From the NCBI RefSeq assembly GCF_014333615.1, contig NZ_JACSCY010000023.1, positions 1 to 49,274 of the forward strand: DNA of 49,274 nucleotides, written 5' to 3'. The translations under genes and the position numbers were made by a program. This stretch comes from Hymenobacter citatus. GTDB taxonomy: Bacteria; Bacteroidota; Bacteroidia; Cytophagales; Hymenobacteraceae. The notes below the pieces were generated by a model. That model was not told the DNA's origin. It did not search any database and worked only from the letters and a program-made list of their open reading frames with translations. Of the stretch, positions 1 through 8,430 are shown in pieces. Each line of letters begins with the position of its first letter. The stretch's first letter is position 1.

Positions 1-85
1 ATTCCGAGCTTGTCGAGGAATCTCGCGTGCTGACGAAAGATAGTATCTGGCATCAGCACGCGAGATTCCTCGACAAGCTCGGAAT
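1..85. repeat. Perfect 33-bp inverted repeat (hairpin element)
   Basis: Arms 1-33 and 53-85 are exact reverse complements around a 19-base loop. The arm begins ATTCCGAGCTTGTCGAGG. There is no T-tract on either side, so a simple terminator is a poor explanation. It resembles the dispersed palindromic repeats of Hymenobacter-type genomes (recalled, not searched). The left arm begins at base 1, so the element may extend beyond the window. Confidence 0.85.
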
Positions 86-160
86 GACGTTCAATAAGCA
101 TTGGCCTTTCTACTGCCCGCTAGCTGAACCAAACCCGGCCGGGTTGTTGTCTGCTCTGTT

Positions 161-547
161 ATGATGCTTGCTGAACTTTTCTTTGCTGGTTTTCTGACGT
201 TCGCGCTGCCCGAAGCGCACGTGCCGTTTGCCGCGCCCGCGAGGGTAGTGACCCTTGGAAGCGTAGACCCCTGCCGCATCTACGGCTCCATCTTCCTCGA
301 AACCGACCCGCGCCGCCGCAACCAGTGTTTTGCCGTCGTGTACGTAGAGCAGGAAACGGCCTTCACCAACCTCATGGTGTACAAAGAAGACAACAAGCTC
401 TTCGCCGACCAGGCCGGCCTGTGGGCCTTCACCGACGCCCGCGACTTTGCCGACTATCGCATTTTTGTGACCGAAAATCGGAATCTGGCCGACTTCACAA
501 TTCACTATACCGATGTGCGTTCTTATGCCGGCTGTCGGCCGCAGTAG
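161..547 (+). CDS. Small exported protein of unknown function (DUF6150-like)
   Basis: This ORF encodes 128 residues. It starts with a hydrophobic stretch (about residues 3-26) that looks like a signal peptide, so the protein is probably periplasmic or membrane-attached. The remainder has repeated short elements of the type 'Y(I/V)...A.L.V' and ends with a conserved-looking AGCR near the C-terminus. From memory the layout, with a VTE..NLADF.I-type strand near the end, resembles the DUF6150 family of Bacteroidota. That family has no known function and the match is unchecked. A strong terminator follows at 587-620, which supports a real transcription unit separate from prmA. The ATG at 161 is used because it precedes the hydrophobic segment; the second ATG at 164 is equally possible. 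Confidence 0.6.
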   Translation: MMLAELFFAGFLTFALPEAHVPFAAPARVVTLGSVDPCRIYGSIFLETDPRRRNQCFAVVYVEQETAFTNLMVYKEDNKLFADQAGLWAFTDARDFADYRIFVTENRNLADFTIHYTDVRSYAGCRPQ

Positions 548-586
548 GGCGCACTCCACCAACTACCGCAGATTTTCCTGCGAACT

Positions 587-620
587 TGCCGCCCGAACTA
601 TCACGGGCGGCATTTTTTTT
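587..620 (+). terminator. Intrinsic terminator after the DUF6150-like gene
   Basis: A 9-bp GC-rich stem (TGCCGCCCG at 587-595, CGGGCGGCA at 604-612) with an 8-base loop is followed by eight T residues (613-620). It separates the small gene from prmA. Confidence 0.9.
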
Positions 621-646
621 GCCTTCGCCCATTCTTTCCCCACACT

Positions 647-1477
647 ATGGATTTTGTAGAAGTACGCGTTCAGGCCCCGCGCGAGCTGGCCGACATTCTG
701 GTTGCCGAGCTAAGTCAGGTAGGCTTCGATACGTTTGAAGACAACGACGAAGGCTTTTGCGCCTACACCACCGAAGACGTATTCAACCCCGACGACGTAG
801 CCGAAATCATGAGTCGCTACCAGGGTACCGACGTCATCGAGTACGACCACCGCATCATCACCCGTCAAAACTGGAATGCCGAGTGGGAAAAGAACTTTCA
901 GCCCCTCATCATTGCCGATAAAGTATCGGTGCGTGCTCCCTTCCACCCTAAGCCCGACGGCGTAGAGTACGACATCGTGATTATGCCGCGCATGTCCTTC
1001 GGCACCGGCCACCACGAAACCACCGCGCTGATGATTGAAAATCAGCTAACGGTAGACCACCAGGGCAAGCGCGTGCTGGACATGGGCTGCGGCACGGGCA
1101 TTCTGGCCATTATGGCTGGTATGCTGGGCGCCCGCGAAATCCTGGCTGTAGACGTGGAGCCCTGGACTGTAGAAAACGCCCGCGACAACGTGCAGGACAA
1201 CGGTTTTCCCGAGGCCGAGTGCCGCCTGGGTGGGGTAGAGGTGCTAGAAGGAGAAGCGCCGTTTGATATTATTCTGGCCAACATCAACCGCAACGTGTTG
1301 CTGGAGGATATGCACGCTTACGCCGCCCTGCTGCCAGCTGGCTGCCCTATAATATTCAGCGGATTCTATGAAGAGGATTTATCCAAGATTCAAGAGGAAG
1401 CTAAGAAGCAGGGATTAGCCTATCAATCAAATAGAAAGAAGAATAACTGGGTTTCGGCAATTTTTACGAAATTGTAG
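647..1477 (+). CDS. prmA: Ribosomal protein L11 methyltransferase
   Basis: This 276-residue cytosolic enzyme uses S-adenosylmethionine to methylate amino groups of ribosomal protein L11. It has an N-terminal substrate-recognition domain (about residues 1-90) and a Rossmann-type methyltransferase domain. The pre-catalytic PRMSFGTGHHETT segment is at 114-126. The SAM-binding motif DMGCGTG is at 145-151, an acidic VDVEP strand end at 168-172, and ILANINRNVL at 209-218. Length is normal for the family. The ATG at 647 gives the usual MDF.EV start. The last roughly 130 bases are visibly richer in A and T than the rest of the gene and use different codons, although the reading frame and the usual NNWVSA ending are intact. 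It is the only gene between a terminator and the next exported-protein gene. Confidence 0.96.
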   Translation: MDFVEVRVQAPRELADILVAELSQVGFDTFEDNDEGFCAYTTEDVFNPDDVAEIMSRYQGTDVIEYDHRIITRQNWNAEWEKNFQPLIIADKVSVRAPFHPKPDGVEYDIVIMPRMSFGTGHHETTALMIENQLTVDHQGKRVLDMGCGTGILAIMAGMLGAREILAVDVEPWTVENARDNVQDNGFPEAECRLGGVEVLEGEAPFDIILANINRNVLLEDMHAYAALLPAGCPIIFSGFYEEDLSKIQEEAKKQGLAYQSNRKKNNWVSAIFTKL

Positions 1478-1506
1478 CCTGTTTAGTGGGTTTTGACGGC
1501 ATTAGT

Positions 1507-4500
1507 ATGAAAAAACAGGTTCTTGGTTGGCTTTGTGCGGTGATGGTAGGCCTGGGTGCACCAGCTTGGGCGCAGCAAACCCGCCCGGCGGCGGGCACGG
1601 CAACACCAGCCCCGCGGTTTGTGGGCAAGCTCTCTTCCGACCCGGCGCAGTTCATGCAGGATGTGCAGGTGATGATGGCTTCGACCAACAATGCGGCAGC
1701 CAAGGCCTCTGCTGCTCGCTTGCAGGAGCTGTGGGCCAGCAACCGCCTCACGGCCACGCAGCAAGGCAAAATAGTGACGCTGTCGCAGCAGATGCTAGCG
1801 AAGAATTTCAAGCCGCGCCCCCACCTCGAAACGCTGTACAACCTGCTGGTAACGGCCAAAACCAAGCAAAACTTTTCCGACCAGCAAACCGACGAGCTGC
1901 TGGACGTACTGACCAAAACCGTAGACAAGGACGCCCCCCGCGATGCGGAGAAGTTCCTCTTGGCAGCCACGCAGTTCATCGAAACCCGCTACCTCTACCA
2001 CTCGCGCTATAGCACGCTGCGCGCCGATGGTGGCTCGTTCAGCTTTGCCTACAACGAGGCAGACATGCCGGCCGTTGCCGAAGCGCTTCGGCCTACCCCA
2101 AAGCCCGTAGCACCCAAGCCCGAGCCGGCCAAGCCGGCGCCTACCCCTGCCAAGGCTGCGGCCAAACCAGTTGCGAAAGCTAAGCCGGCTCCCAAGAAGA
2201 AGGTCAGCAGTGGCTGGGATACCAGCGACTTATGGAGCAGCAGCGACGGCAGCGGCTGGGGCGATACCGACGATGGCTGGGGAACACCCGTTAAGAAGAA
2301 AACGCCGGCCAAACCAGCCGCCGCTGCCAAGGCTACCCCCGCCAAAGAGGCGGCCGCTCCCGAGCCGGAGGCTGAGCCAGAACCGGAATCATCGGCTGCG
2401 CCGTCCTACGTATTCGATTCGTATATGGCACCCAGCACAAAAGGACCGGTGCTGGTATTAAAAGACGTGGACCTATACATGGCCAGCGGCGGCGACTCTG
2501 TGGTGCTGCGCAAAACCAGCGGCGCGGTAGTGCCCTCTAGCCACCATTTCGTAGGTGGAAACGGTGAATTTGCCTGGACTGTGAACAACAGCCCGGCTAC
2601 CGCTGTGCTAGGACCGTATGATTTCGACATCAACAAAGCCGAGTTCAAAGCCGAGCCAGTGAAGTTTACCTACGCTGCTGTGCTGGAAGAGCCCATTTTG
2701 GGTGCGTTGGCGTATAAGCTGATCAAGAAAAAACCGGGCGCTACCGACACGGGCTACCCGCGCTTTATCTCCCTCACCAACGATGCCCGCGTGAAGGACC
2801 TGGGCCAGGACATCCGCTACTACGGTGGCTTCTCCTTGGCAGGCTCGCGCATGTTGTCGGCTTCGCTGGATGGCAGCCTGTCGCGCATTTTGGTGGACGC
2901 CAACGGCAAACCCAAATTTCGGGCGTCGTCGAAAGCGTATGTGCTAGGCGACACGCTGATTTCGGCGGCGCGGGCGGCCGTTACCATTTTCGAGGATAAA
3001 ACGGATTCGCTCACGCACCCCGGTGTGAAAATGAAGTTCTCGAAGCCGCGCCAGCTGCTGCAACTTACCCGCGAAGCAGGCTTGTACAAAAACACGCCCT
3101 ACTATGACTCCTACCACCAAATGGAAATCGGGACGGAACTGGTGACGTGGCCGCTAAACTCGCCCGACATCAACTTTTCGATGCTGACGGCCAAAAACCA
3201 AGTAACAGCCGATTTCGAGTCGCGGGAGTTTTATACCAACACGCGTTATCAGCAGATCAAAGCCATCAACAAGCTGCACCCGTTGCAGATGGTGGTAGGC
3301 TACAGCCAGCGCCACAACAATCAGAAGCTGATTACGGTGCAGGAAATTGCGCAGGAGTTGAACATCAAGGAACCCAACGTACGCACCGCCGCCGCCGGCC
3401 TAGCCCGCGACAGCTACGTGCGCTGGCGCCCCGAAACCGACGAGATTGTGGTGCTGCCCAAGGCCACGCACTACGTCAACTCGGCCCGGAATAAGAAGGA
3501 CTACGACCACCTGGCGATTAAGTCGCTGGCACCAAAGGGCAACAACGCTACCCTGAACCTGAACACCAACGACCTGCTGGTGCGCGGGGTAGAGCGCTTC
3601 AACTTCTCCGACGACTCGGTGACGGTATATGTGAAGCCGGACTCCTCGATTATCCACATTCAGAAAAACCGGGGGGTGGTGTTCAATGGTACCGTAGTAG
3701 CCTCGGCCTTCGTGTTCAAGGGGCAGAAGTTCAAGTTTGACTATGACGGCTTCTACATCGACCTGACCAAGATTGACTCTATTATTGTGAAAGGCAAGGG
3801 TGCCAAAGGCTCGGTGATGAAGGCCCGCGTACGCGATTTCAGCATTGCCAATCAAAAAGGTGAGTCGGCTGGTAAGCTCTATATCAATAGCCCCGACAAC
3901 AAATCGGGCCGCAAGAAGCTAGGTGCCTACCCTGCCTTTGATGCCAGCACTGGTGCAGCCGTGTTCTTCAACAACCCCGACGTACTAGGCGGCGCTTACG
4001 ACAGCACCATGTACTTCGACATTCCGCCATTTCGCATCGATTCGCTCAACAACCGAAACCGCTCGGCAGTCGGGTTTACGGGCACGTTTCACTCGGGTGG
4101 CATCATGCCTGATTTCAAGACTAAGCTGAGCTTGCAGGAAGATGGGGCGCTGGGTTTCACCTACGATGTGCCCAAAGAGGGTTTTCCGCTCTATGGCGGC
4201 AAAGGTGTGCTGTTTAACAAGGTGAACATGAGCAACCGCGGGTTGCTAGCAAAAGGGAATATCAAGTACCTGACCGGGGACTTCAGCAGCGACCAATTTA
4301 TCTTCTACAAAGACTCGGTGGTAACCGTGGGTAAGACTGGTACCATCACGCCGGGGCCGCTGAAGGGGGTAGAGTTTGCCAAGGTAACACTGCAACCCGG
4401 CTACCAGATGAAGTGGGCCGTGCTGCGCGACTCGATGTACCTGAGCACTCAGCGCGACGGCGACGCCATGCGCTTCTACGACGGCAACTACAAGTTTAAG

Positions 4501-6819
4501 GGCACGGCTACGCTCACACCCGGTGGCCTCTACGGCAACGGCGGGCTTGATGGGCCGCAGTCGTTTATCCGCTCGCCGCAGCTGGCCTTTAAGACGAAGA
4601 ACTACACCGGCAAGCAGTCGACGCTGAGTATTAAATCGGCGGAACCGAACAAACCAGCGCTGGTAGCGAATGAAGTAGCCTTTGAATATGATTTGCAGAA
4701 AGGTTTTGCCGACTTCACCCGTGAGGAGGGTAGCAAGGCCAGCATCGAGCTGCCCTATTCCGACTACCGCACTACGCTGAGTGGTGGCCGCTGGGACTTC
4801 CAGAAAAAGCTGGTGCAGATGCGCGTGGCACCCGGCGCCGACTCGTCGCGTTCCTACTTCTACTCCACCAAGCCTGAGCAGAACGGGCTGAAGTTCCGGG
4901 CCAGTACCGGCAACTACGACCTGAGCCGCTACCGCCTGGTGGCCGGCGGCGTACCCCGCATTGCCTCTGCCGATGCCTGGATTACGCCCGATTCGAGCAA
5001 GGTATACATTCTGGCAAATGCGCAGATGCGGCCATTCCAGAATGCAGGTATTGTGATGGATACGCTGGCCAAGTACCACAATCTGTACCAGGGCGCCATC
5101 ACGATTCAGTCGCGCACGGCGTTCAGCGGTAATGCTATGTTTAAGTACCAGACCGCTGCCGACTCGTTTGCTATTAAGTTTTCCAACTTCCACTCCGACT
5201 CTACCGCGATGCGGGGGACGCTGGCCTCTACGGCCAAAACGGGTGGTGTGCTGGGTAAGCTGCGGGGCAACAAAAACGCACTGAATGCTGGTCCAGCTTC
5301 GCCGCCGACTATTGCTGTGGGCGGCATTCAGGCGGCCGATAAGTTCTTGCTGGCACCGCGTATTTCCTACCGGGGTAGTATGATTATGAACTCGCAACAG
5401 CCGGGCTTTACGTTTGAAGGGCAGGCACGCTTGCAGTTCAGCCAGTTACCCGGAGCTTCCGATTGGTTTGCCGTGAAGGATAGCATCGACCCGAAAGACG
5501 TGCGCATTCACCTCAATGAGCCCAAGACGGAAGATGGGACGCCTATGCTCACCGGCTTGTTTTTGTCCAGCGGATCGTCCAAAATCTATCCGTTGTTTGT
5601 GGCTGCCAAGCATAACGCCGATGATTTGGGCCTGTTTACGGTGGATGGCGAACTGCGCTACAACAGCAAAAAGCGCGACTTCACCATCAGCCGCCACGAT
5701 CCGGCGGCCACGGACATCTACGAAGGCGACGTGCTGACCTTTAATGATACCACGGCGGCAATCAACTTTCGGGGTAAGCTGAACCTCATCAACTCCAATA
5801 AGGATTATACTCTGGTAGCGGCCGGCTTAGGCTATGCCAAGCCCGATAGCGCTATCTACCAGTTGAATACGATGCTGGGCTTTGACATTAACATGCCCGA
5901 CAAAGCAGTGCAGGCCATGGCCGACGACATTGCTAAAAACGCCAAGTTTGCCCCCCAGGCCTTGGATGGGTCGCGGGAGGATCTGTACAAAATCGGCGAG
6001 TTTGCGGGTAACAGTGCGGCCGTAGCCTTCGACACACGCAAGGGCAATAACGCGTCGTTGCTGAAAGTGTCCAACAAGTTCACCTACACCATTTTGCTGA
6101 ATAAGGTGAATCTGGTGTGGTCGGAGAAGCAGAAAGCGTGGTACTCGGAGGGTAAGATTGGCGTGGCCAACATCATGAGCAAAGACCTGAACGTACTGAT
6201 TGATGGCTACGTGGAAATCCGGAAAGATGAGAACGGCGACGTGGTGGAACTGTATCTGGAAGCCGAGCCGCAAACGTGGTACTACCTCAAGTATGCCAAC
6301 AACCTGCTTCTCACCAAAGCGCAACACGGCTCCTACGACGAGCTGATTGGACAGAAAGCCAAGGGCGACTACAACACGGCCACGTCCTATGGGTTCTTCC
6401 TGGGCGATGATCTGGAAGTGGAATCCTTCTTGACGCACTTCCGCAAGGACTACCTGGGCGAAACTGGCAAACGTAAAGTGGTAGTGCAGTCGTCGGGCAG
6501 TACGGGCAACTTCGATTTTGCGGAGGACCCCGGTAAAAAGAAGAAAAAGAAGAAGGGCCAAACCGACGAGGTAGCCGCCGATGGCAGCCAACCCGCCGAT
6601 GAAGCACCAATGGAAGAGCCCAGCAAAAAGAAGAAAAAGGCCAAGGAAGAAGTAGCGGCCGACGCAACAAACGCCGACGCCCCGCCCGCCGAGGAATCGA
6701 AGAAAGACAAGAAGAAAAAGGAAACTGCTACCGAAGCCAAGCCTGACGAGCCCAAGGCAGAGGACGACAAAAAGAAGAAAAAGAAACGCGCCGCCAACGA
6801 CCCCTTCGGCGAAGACTAA
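1507..6819 (+). CDS. Giant exported protein of unknown function with Lys-rich tail
   Basis: The ATG at 1507 gives a clear signal peptide (MKKQVLGWLCAVMVG... cleaved near AWAQ) and 1770 residues; a GTG at 1486 would add seven residues in front of it and is less likely. A Pro/Ala/Lys linker with Trp-Gly-Asp repeats covers about residues 197-298. A long beta-rich body follows, with recurring 'F.G...F/ASA' style strands and ADSFAIKF-like segments. The last 100 residues (from about 1673) carry several runs of lysine. Residues about 608-652 read like a winged helix (TVQEIAQELNI followed by a recognition-like helix and a VVLPK wing), which is odd in an exported protein. I do not recognise the family. 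The gene stands alone: it has a terminator behind it and no obvious partner. It probably acts in the periplasm or at the cell surface (inference from the signal peptide). Confidence 0.85.
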   Translation: MKKQVLGWLCAVMVGLGAPAWAQQTRPAAGTATPAPRFVGKLSSDPAQFMQDVQVMMASTNNAAAKASAARLQELWASNRLTATQQGKIVTLSQQMLAKNFKPRPHLETLYNLLVTAKTKQNFSDQQTDELLDVLTKTVDKDAPRDAEKFLLAATQFIETRYLYHSRYSTLRADGGSFSFAYNEADMPAVAEALRPTPKPVAPKPEPAKPAPTPAKAAAKPVAKAKPAPKKKVSSGWDTSDLWSSSDGSGWGDTDDGWGTPVKKKTPAKPAAAAKATPAKEAAAPEPEAEPEPESSAAPSYVFDSYMAPSTKGPVLVLKDVDLYMASGGDSVVLRKTSGAVVPSSHHFVGGNGEFAWTVNNSPATAVLGPYDFDINKAEFKAEPVKFTYAAVLEEPILGALAYKLIKKKPGATDTGYPRFISLTNDARVKDLGQDIRYYGGFSLAGSRMLSASLDGSLSRILVDANGKPKFRASSKAYVLGDTLISAARAAVTIFEDKTDSLTHPGVKMKFSKPRQLLQLTREAGLYKNTPYYDSYHQMEIGTELVTWPLNSPDINFSMLTAKNQVTADFESREFYTNTRYQQIKAINKLHPLQMVVGYSQRHNNQKLITVQEIAQELNIKEPNVRTAAAGLARDSYVRWRPETDEIVVLPKATHYVNSARNKKDYDHLAIKSLAPKGNNATLNLNTNDLLVRGVERFNFSDDSVTVYVKPDSSIIHIQKNRGVVFNGTVVASAFVFKGQKFKFDYDGFYIDLTKIDSIIVKGKGAKGSVMKARVRDFSIANQKGESAGKLYINSPDNKSGRKKLGAYPAFDASTGAAVFFNNPDVLGGAYDSTMYFDIPPFRIDSLNNRNRSAVGFTGTFHSGGIMPDFKTKLSLQEDGALGFTYDVPKEGFPLYGGKGVLFNKVNMSNRGLLAKGNIKYLTGDFSSDQFIFYKDSVVTVGKTGTITPGPLKGVEFAKVTLQPGYQMKWAVLRDSMYLSTQRDGDAMRFYDGNYKFKGTATLTPGGLYGNGGLDGPQSFIRSPQLAFKTKNYTGKQSTLSIKSAEPNKPALVANEVAFEYDLQKGFADFTREEGSKASIELPYSDYRTTLSGGRWDFQKKLVQMRVAPGADSSRSYFYSTKPEQNGLKFRASTGNYDLSRYRLVAGGVPRIASADAWITPDSSKVYILANAQMRPFQNAGIVMDTLAKYHNLYQGAITIQSRTAFSGNAMFKYQTAADSFAIKFSNFHSDSTAMRGTLASTAKTGGVLGKLRGNKNALNAGPASPPTIAVGGIQAADKFLLAPRISYRGSMIMNSQQPGFTFEGQARLQFSQLPGASDWFAVKDSIDPKDVRIHLNEPKTEDGTPMLTGLFLSSGSSKIYPLFVAAKHNADDLGLFTVDGELRYNSKKRDFTISRHDPAATDIYEGDVLTFNDTTAAINFRGKLNLINSNKDYTLVAAGLGYAKPDSAIYQLNTMLGFDINMPDKAVQAMADDIAKNAKFAPQALDGSREDLYKIGEFAGNSAAVAFDTRKGNNASLLKVSNKFTYTILLNKVNLVWSEKQKAWYSEGKIGVANIMSKDLNVLIDGYVEIRKDENGDVVELYLEAEPQTWYYLKYANNLLLTKAQHGSYDELIGQKAKGDYNTATSYGFFLGDDLEVESFLTHFRKDYLGETGKRKVVVQSSGSTGNFDFAEDPGKKKKKKKGQTDEVAADGSQPADEAPMEEPSKKKKKAKEEVAADATNADAPPAEESKKDKKKKETATEAKPDEPKAEDDKKKKKKRAANDPFGED

Positions 6820-6824
6820 GCAAG

Positions 6825-6858
6825 CAGCCCTACCCCGATAATCAGGGTAGGGCTGTTT
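6825..6858 (+). terminator. Hairpin terminator after the giant gene
   Basis: Perfect 11-bp arms CAGCCCTACCC (6825-6835) and GGGTAGGGCTG (6845-6855) with a 9-base loop are followed by only TTT. This is a plausible but weak intrinsic terminator. Confidence 0.7.
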
Positions 6859-6933
6859 CGTGCTAGGCGGTTCCGGTGCCTCGTCATTTGCTGGTAGAAA
6901 CCATTGAGAAGTAGGCAACCTTGCCAAAGCCTG

Positions 6934-6941
6934 TATCTTTG
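6934..6941 (+). promoter_or_regulatory. Bacteroidota -7 box (TATCTTTG) before plsY
   Basis: TATCTTTG fits the TAnnTTTG consensus exactly and lies 23 bases before the plsY ATG. No TTG lies at the proper 19-21 base spacing, so the -33 element is weak. Confidence 0.5.
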
Positions 6942-6964
6942 ATCGACTTCCTGTTCTCTCCCTT

Positions 6965-7606
6965 ATGCACTTTCTCTACATATTGGGCGCGCTGCTGGGC
7001 GCCTACCTGCTTGGCTCTATCCCCACAGCCCTCTGGGTAGGGCGCAGTTTCTACCACCTCGATATTCGGGAGCACGGCTCCGGTAATTCGGGGGCTACCA
7101 ATACGTTTCGGGTGTTGGGCAAGAAGGCCGGCTCCTTTGTGATGGCCGTAGACGTGCTGAAGGGCTGGCTGGCTACCTCGCTGGCCGCGTGGCTGGTAAG
7201 CCAGGAGGCCATTGCGCCGGGACAATTGCTCTACTTTCAGCTAGCCTGCGGAGTGTTGGCCGTGTTAGGGCACATTTACCCAGTGTTTGCGCAGTTTCGC
7301 GGGGGCAAGGGCGTGGCCACTATTCTGGGTGTGATGCTGGCCATAGCACCCGCCACGGTAGGCATATGCATTCTGGTCTTTATCACGATGCTGCTGCTGA
7401 CACGCTACGTGTCCCTGTCGTCGATGACGGCGGGGGTGGCGTTTGCTGTGTTGCAGTTGCTGCCCGCGTTTCGGCCCGATAATCAGCTGCTATTGTGGTT
7501 TGGGTTTGTGCTGGCGGCGCTGCTGATCTACACGCACCGGGCCAACATCGGCCGCCTGCGCGCCGGCACCGAAAGCCGCGTGCCCATGCCGTGGGATAAA
7601 AAATAA
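6965..7606 (+). CDS. plsY: Acyl phosphate:glycerol-3-phosphate acyltransferase
   Basis: PlsY makes lysophosphatidic acid at the inner membrane by moving the acyl group from acyl phosphate to sn-glycerol-3-phosphate, the first acylation of phospholipid synthesis. The protein has 213 residues with about five hydrophobic spans. The family signature is clear: GSIPTA at 17-22, the glycine-rich HGSGNSGATNT at 38-48, and FRGGKGVAT further on. Length is normal. The gene has its own -7 box and is closed by a long palindromic terminator shared with the convergent Roadblock gene. Confidence 0.96.
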   Translation: MHFLYILGALLGAYLLGSIPTALWVGRSFYHLDIREHGSGNSGATNTFRVLGKKAGSFVMAVDVLKGWLATSLAAWLVSQEAIAPGQLLYFQLACGVLAVLGHIYPVFAQFRGGKGVATILGVMLAIAPATVGICILVFITMLLLTRYVSLSSMTAGVAFAVLQLLPAFRPDNQLLLWFGFVLAALLIYTHRANIGRLRAGTESRVPMPWDKK

Positions 7607-7621
7607 GCCAACATAATAGAA

Positions 7622-7675
7622 GAAGCCTCCTCCGCGGCGGCCTACCCTGGGGTAGGCCGCCGCGGAGGAGGCTTC
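7622..7675. terminator. 26-bp perfect palindrome between convergent genes
   Basis: Arms 7622-7647 and 7650-7675 are perfectly complementary (CCTCCGCGGCGGCC core), so the site is almost one continuous palindrome. It sits between plsY and the Roadblock gene and would fold in RNA from both strands. T-tracts are short (GGTTT on the plus side). A bidirectional terminator is the likeliest role. Confidence 0.85.
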
Positions 7676-7704
7676 GGTTTAGCGGCAATGCTCGTTAGCT
7701 AGTG

Positions 7705-8085
7705 CTACTTCAGCAGCTCGGCGCCTTGGCGCATCACGTCGCGGGCAATAGCCAGGTTGGTGTCGCGGGCATTCACCACGAGGTAGATGAATTTCTTGCC
7801 TTCGTCAGCAAGTCTGATAAGGTGCAACTGGTTGCTGAGCGTCATCAGGATGTCTTCAATTTTCTCGCCGGCCAGCTTTAGCGCAGTCATTGCTTTCTGC
7901 TTTTGTTTCACTACCTCGGTGTTGTAGGCAGCGGCCGTTTCGGGGTTCAGGCTGGGCGTGTTGGAGTGCGAGGCCAGGGCCATGCCCGATTGCACGTCTA
8001 CCACCGCTACGGCCATCAGGCCAGGCAGCGAGTTGATGATTTCTTGTACGGTTTGGCCAGCGGGGGAGGAGGTAGAGTATGCCAT
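7705..8085 (-). CDS. Roadblock/LC7-domain protein
   Basis: This 126-residue cytosolic protein has the Roadblock/LC7 (MglB-like) pattern: an N-terminal helix (VQEIINSLPGLMAVAVVD), a beta-hairpin with SGMALASH, a middle helix, then HLIRLADEGKKFIYLVV and a C-terminal helix. Such proteins usually dimerise and regulate small Ras-like GTPases of the MglA type, or act as scaffolds. No GTPase gene lies nearby, so the partner is unknown. The ATG at 8085 starts directly before the first helix region. The gene is monocistronic and convergent with plsY. The family call rests on fold pattern and recall; a specific function cannot be given. Confidence 0.75.
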   Translation of the reverse strand: MAYSTSSPAGQTVQEIINSLPGLMAVAVVDVQSGMALASHSNTPSLNPETAAAYNTEVVKQKQKAMTALKLAGEKIEDILMTLSNQLHLIRLADEGKKFIYLVVNARDTNLAIARDVMRQGAELLK

Positions 8086-8430
8086 GATGGTAAAAGGTAG
8101 GAGGGGTGATGACGTAAGTTTGTTTGTAGAAAAGAGTTGTTTGGTCTACAGCATTAGGTAAGCAGAGCGTGCAAGGTGCCGCGGTGGCTTTGTTGCGCTG
8201 TTGACAATACAAGAGTACTGCGGAAGTTGACCCAGTGCTGGGATTTCTGCCGAATGGGCCACTTTTTGTAGTGAATGGCCGTAGTTTTAGAGTGAATGAA
8301 ACGCAGCATACCGCCGGATCATCAACCTCATTCTGACTTATGGCTCCTGGGCGTATTGTTCCTACCCTTGCCTGGTAGAAGCGCTACACTAGATTATACT
8401 AATTGACGGGACGCTTCTATTGGTTTCGCT
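8086..8430. other. Divergent intergenic region
   Basis: These 345 bases separate the divergent Roadblock and hybrid-kinase genes and should hold both promoters. I see only a degenerate -7 box (TACCCTTG near 8362, plus strand) and no exact TAnnTTTG. No RNA gene or repeat is evident. Confidence 0.5.

Noticed and set aside
4246..5397. Long antisense ORF (383 codons) inside the giant exported-protein gene
   Set aside because: Lies fully opposite a strong ORF with a clear signal peptide and normal coding bias. The antisense protein has no domain pattern and is rich in His/Arg/Gly in a way typical of GC-rich shadow frames.
5827..6927. Minus-strand ORF of 366 codons at the end of the giant gene
   Set aside because: The hydrophobic Phe/Leu-rich start is the complement of the Lys-rich tail (AAG/AAA becomes CTT/TTT). 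This is a composition artefact, not a membrane protein.
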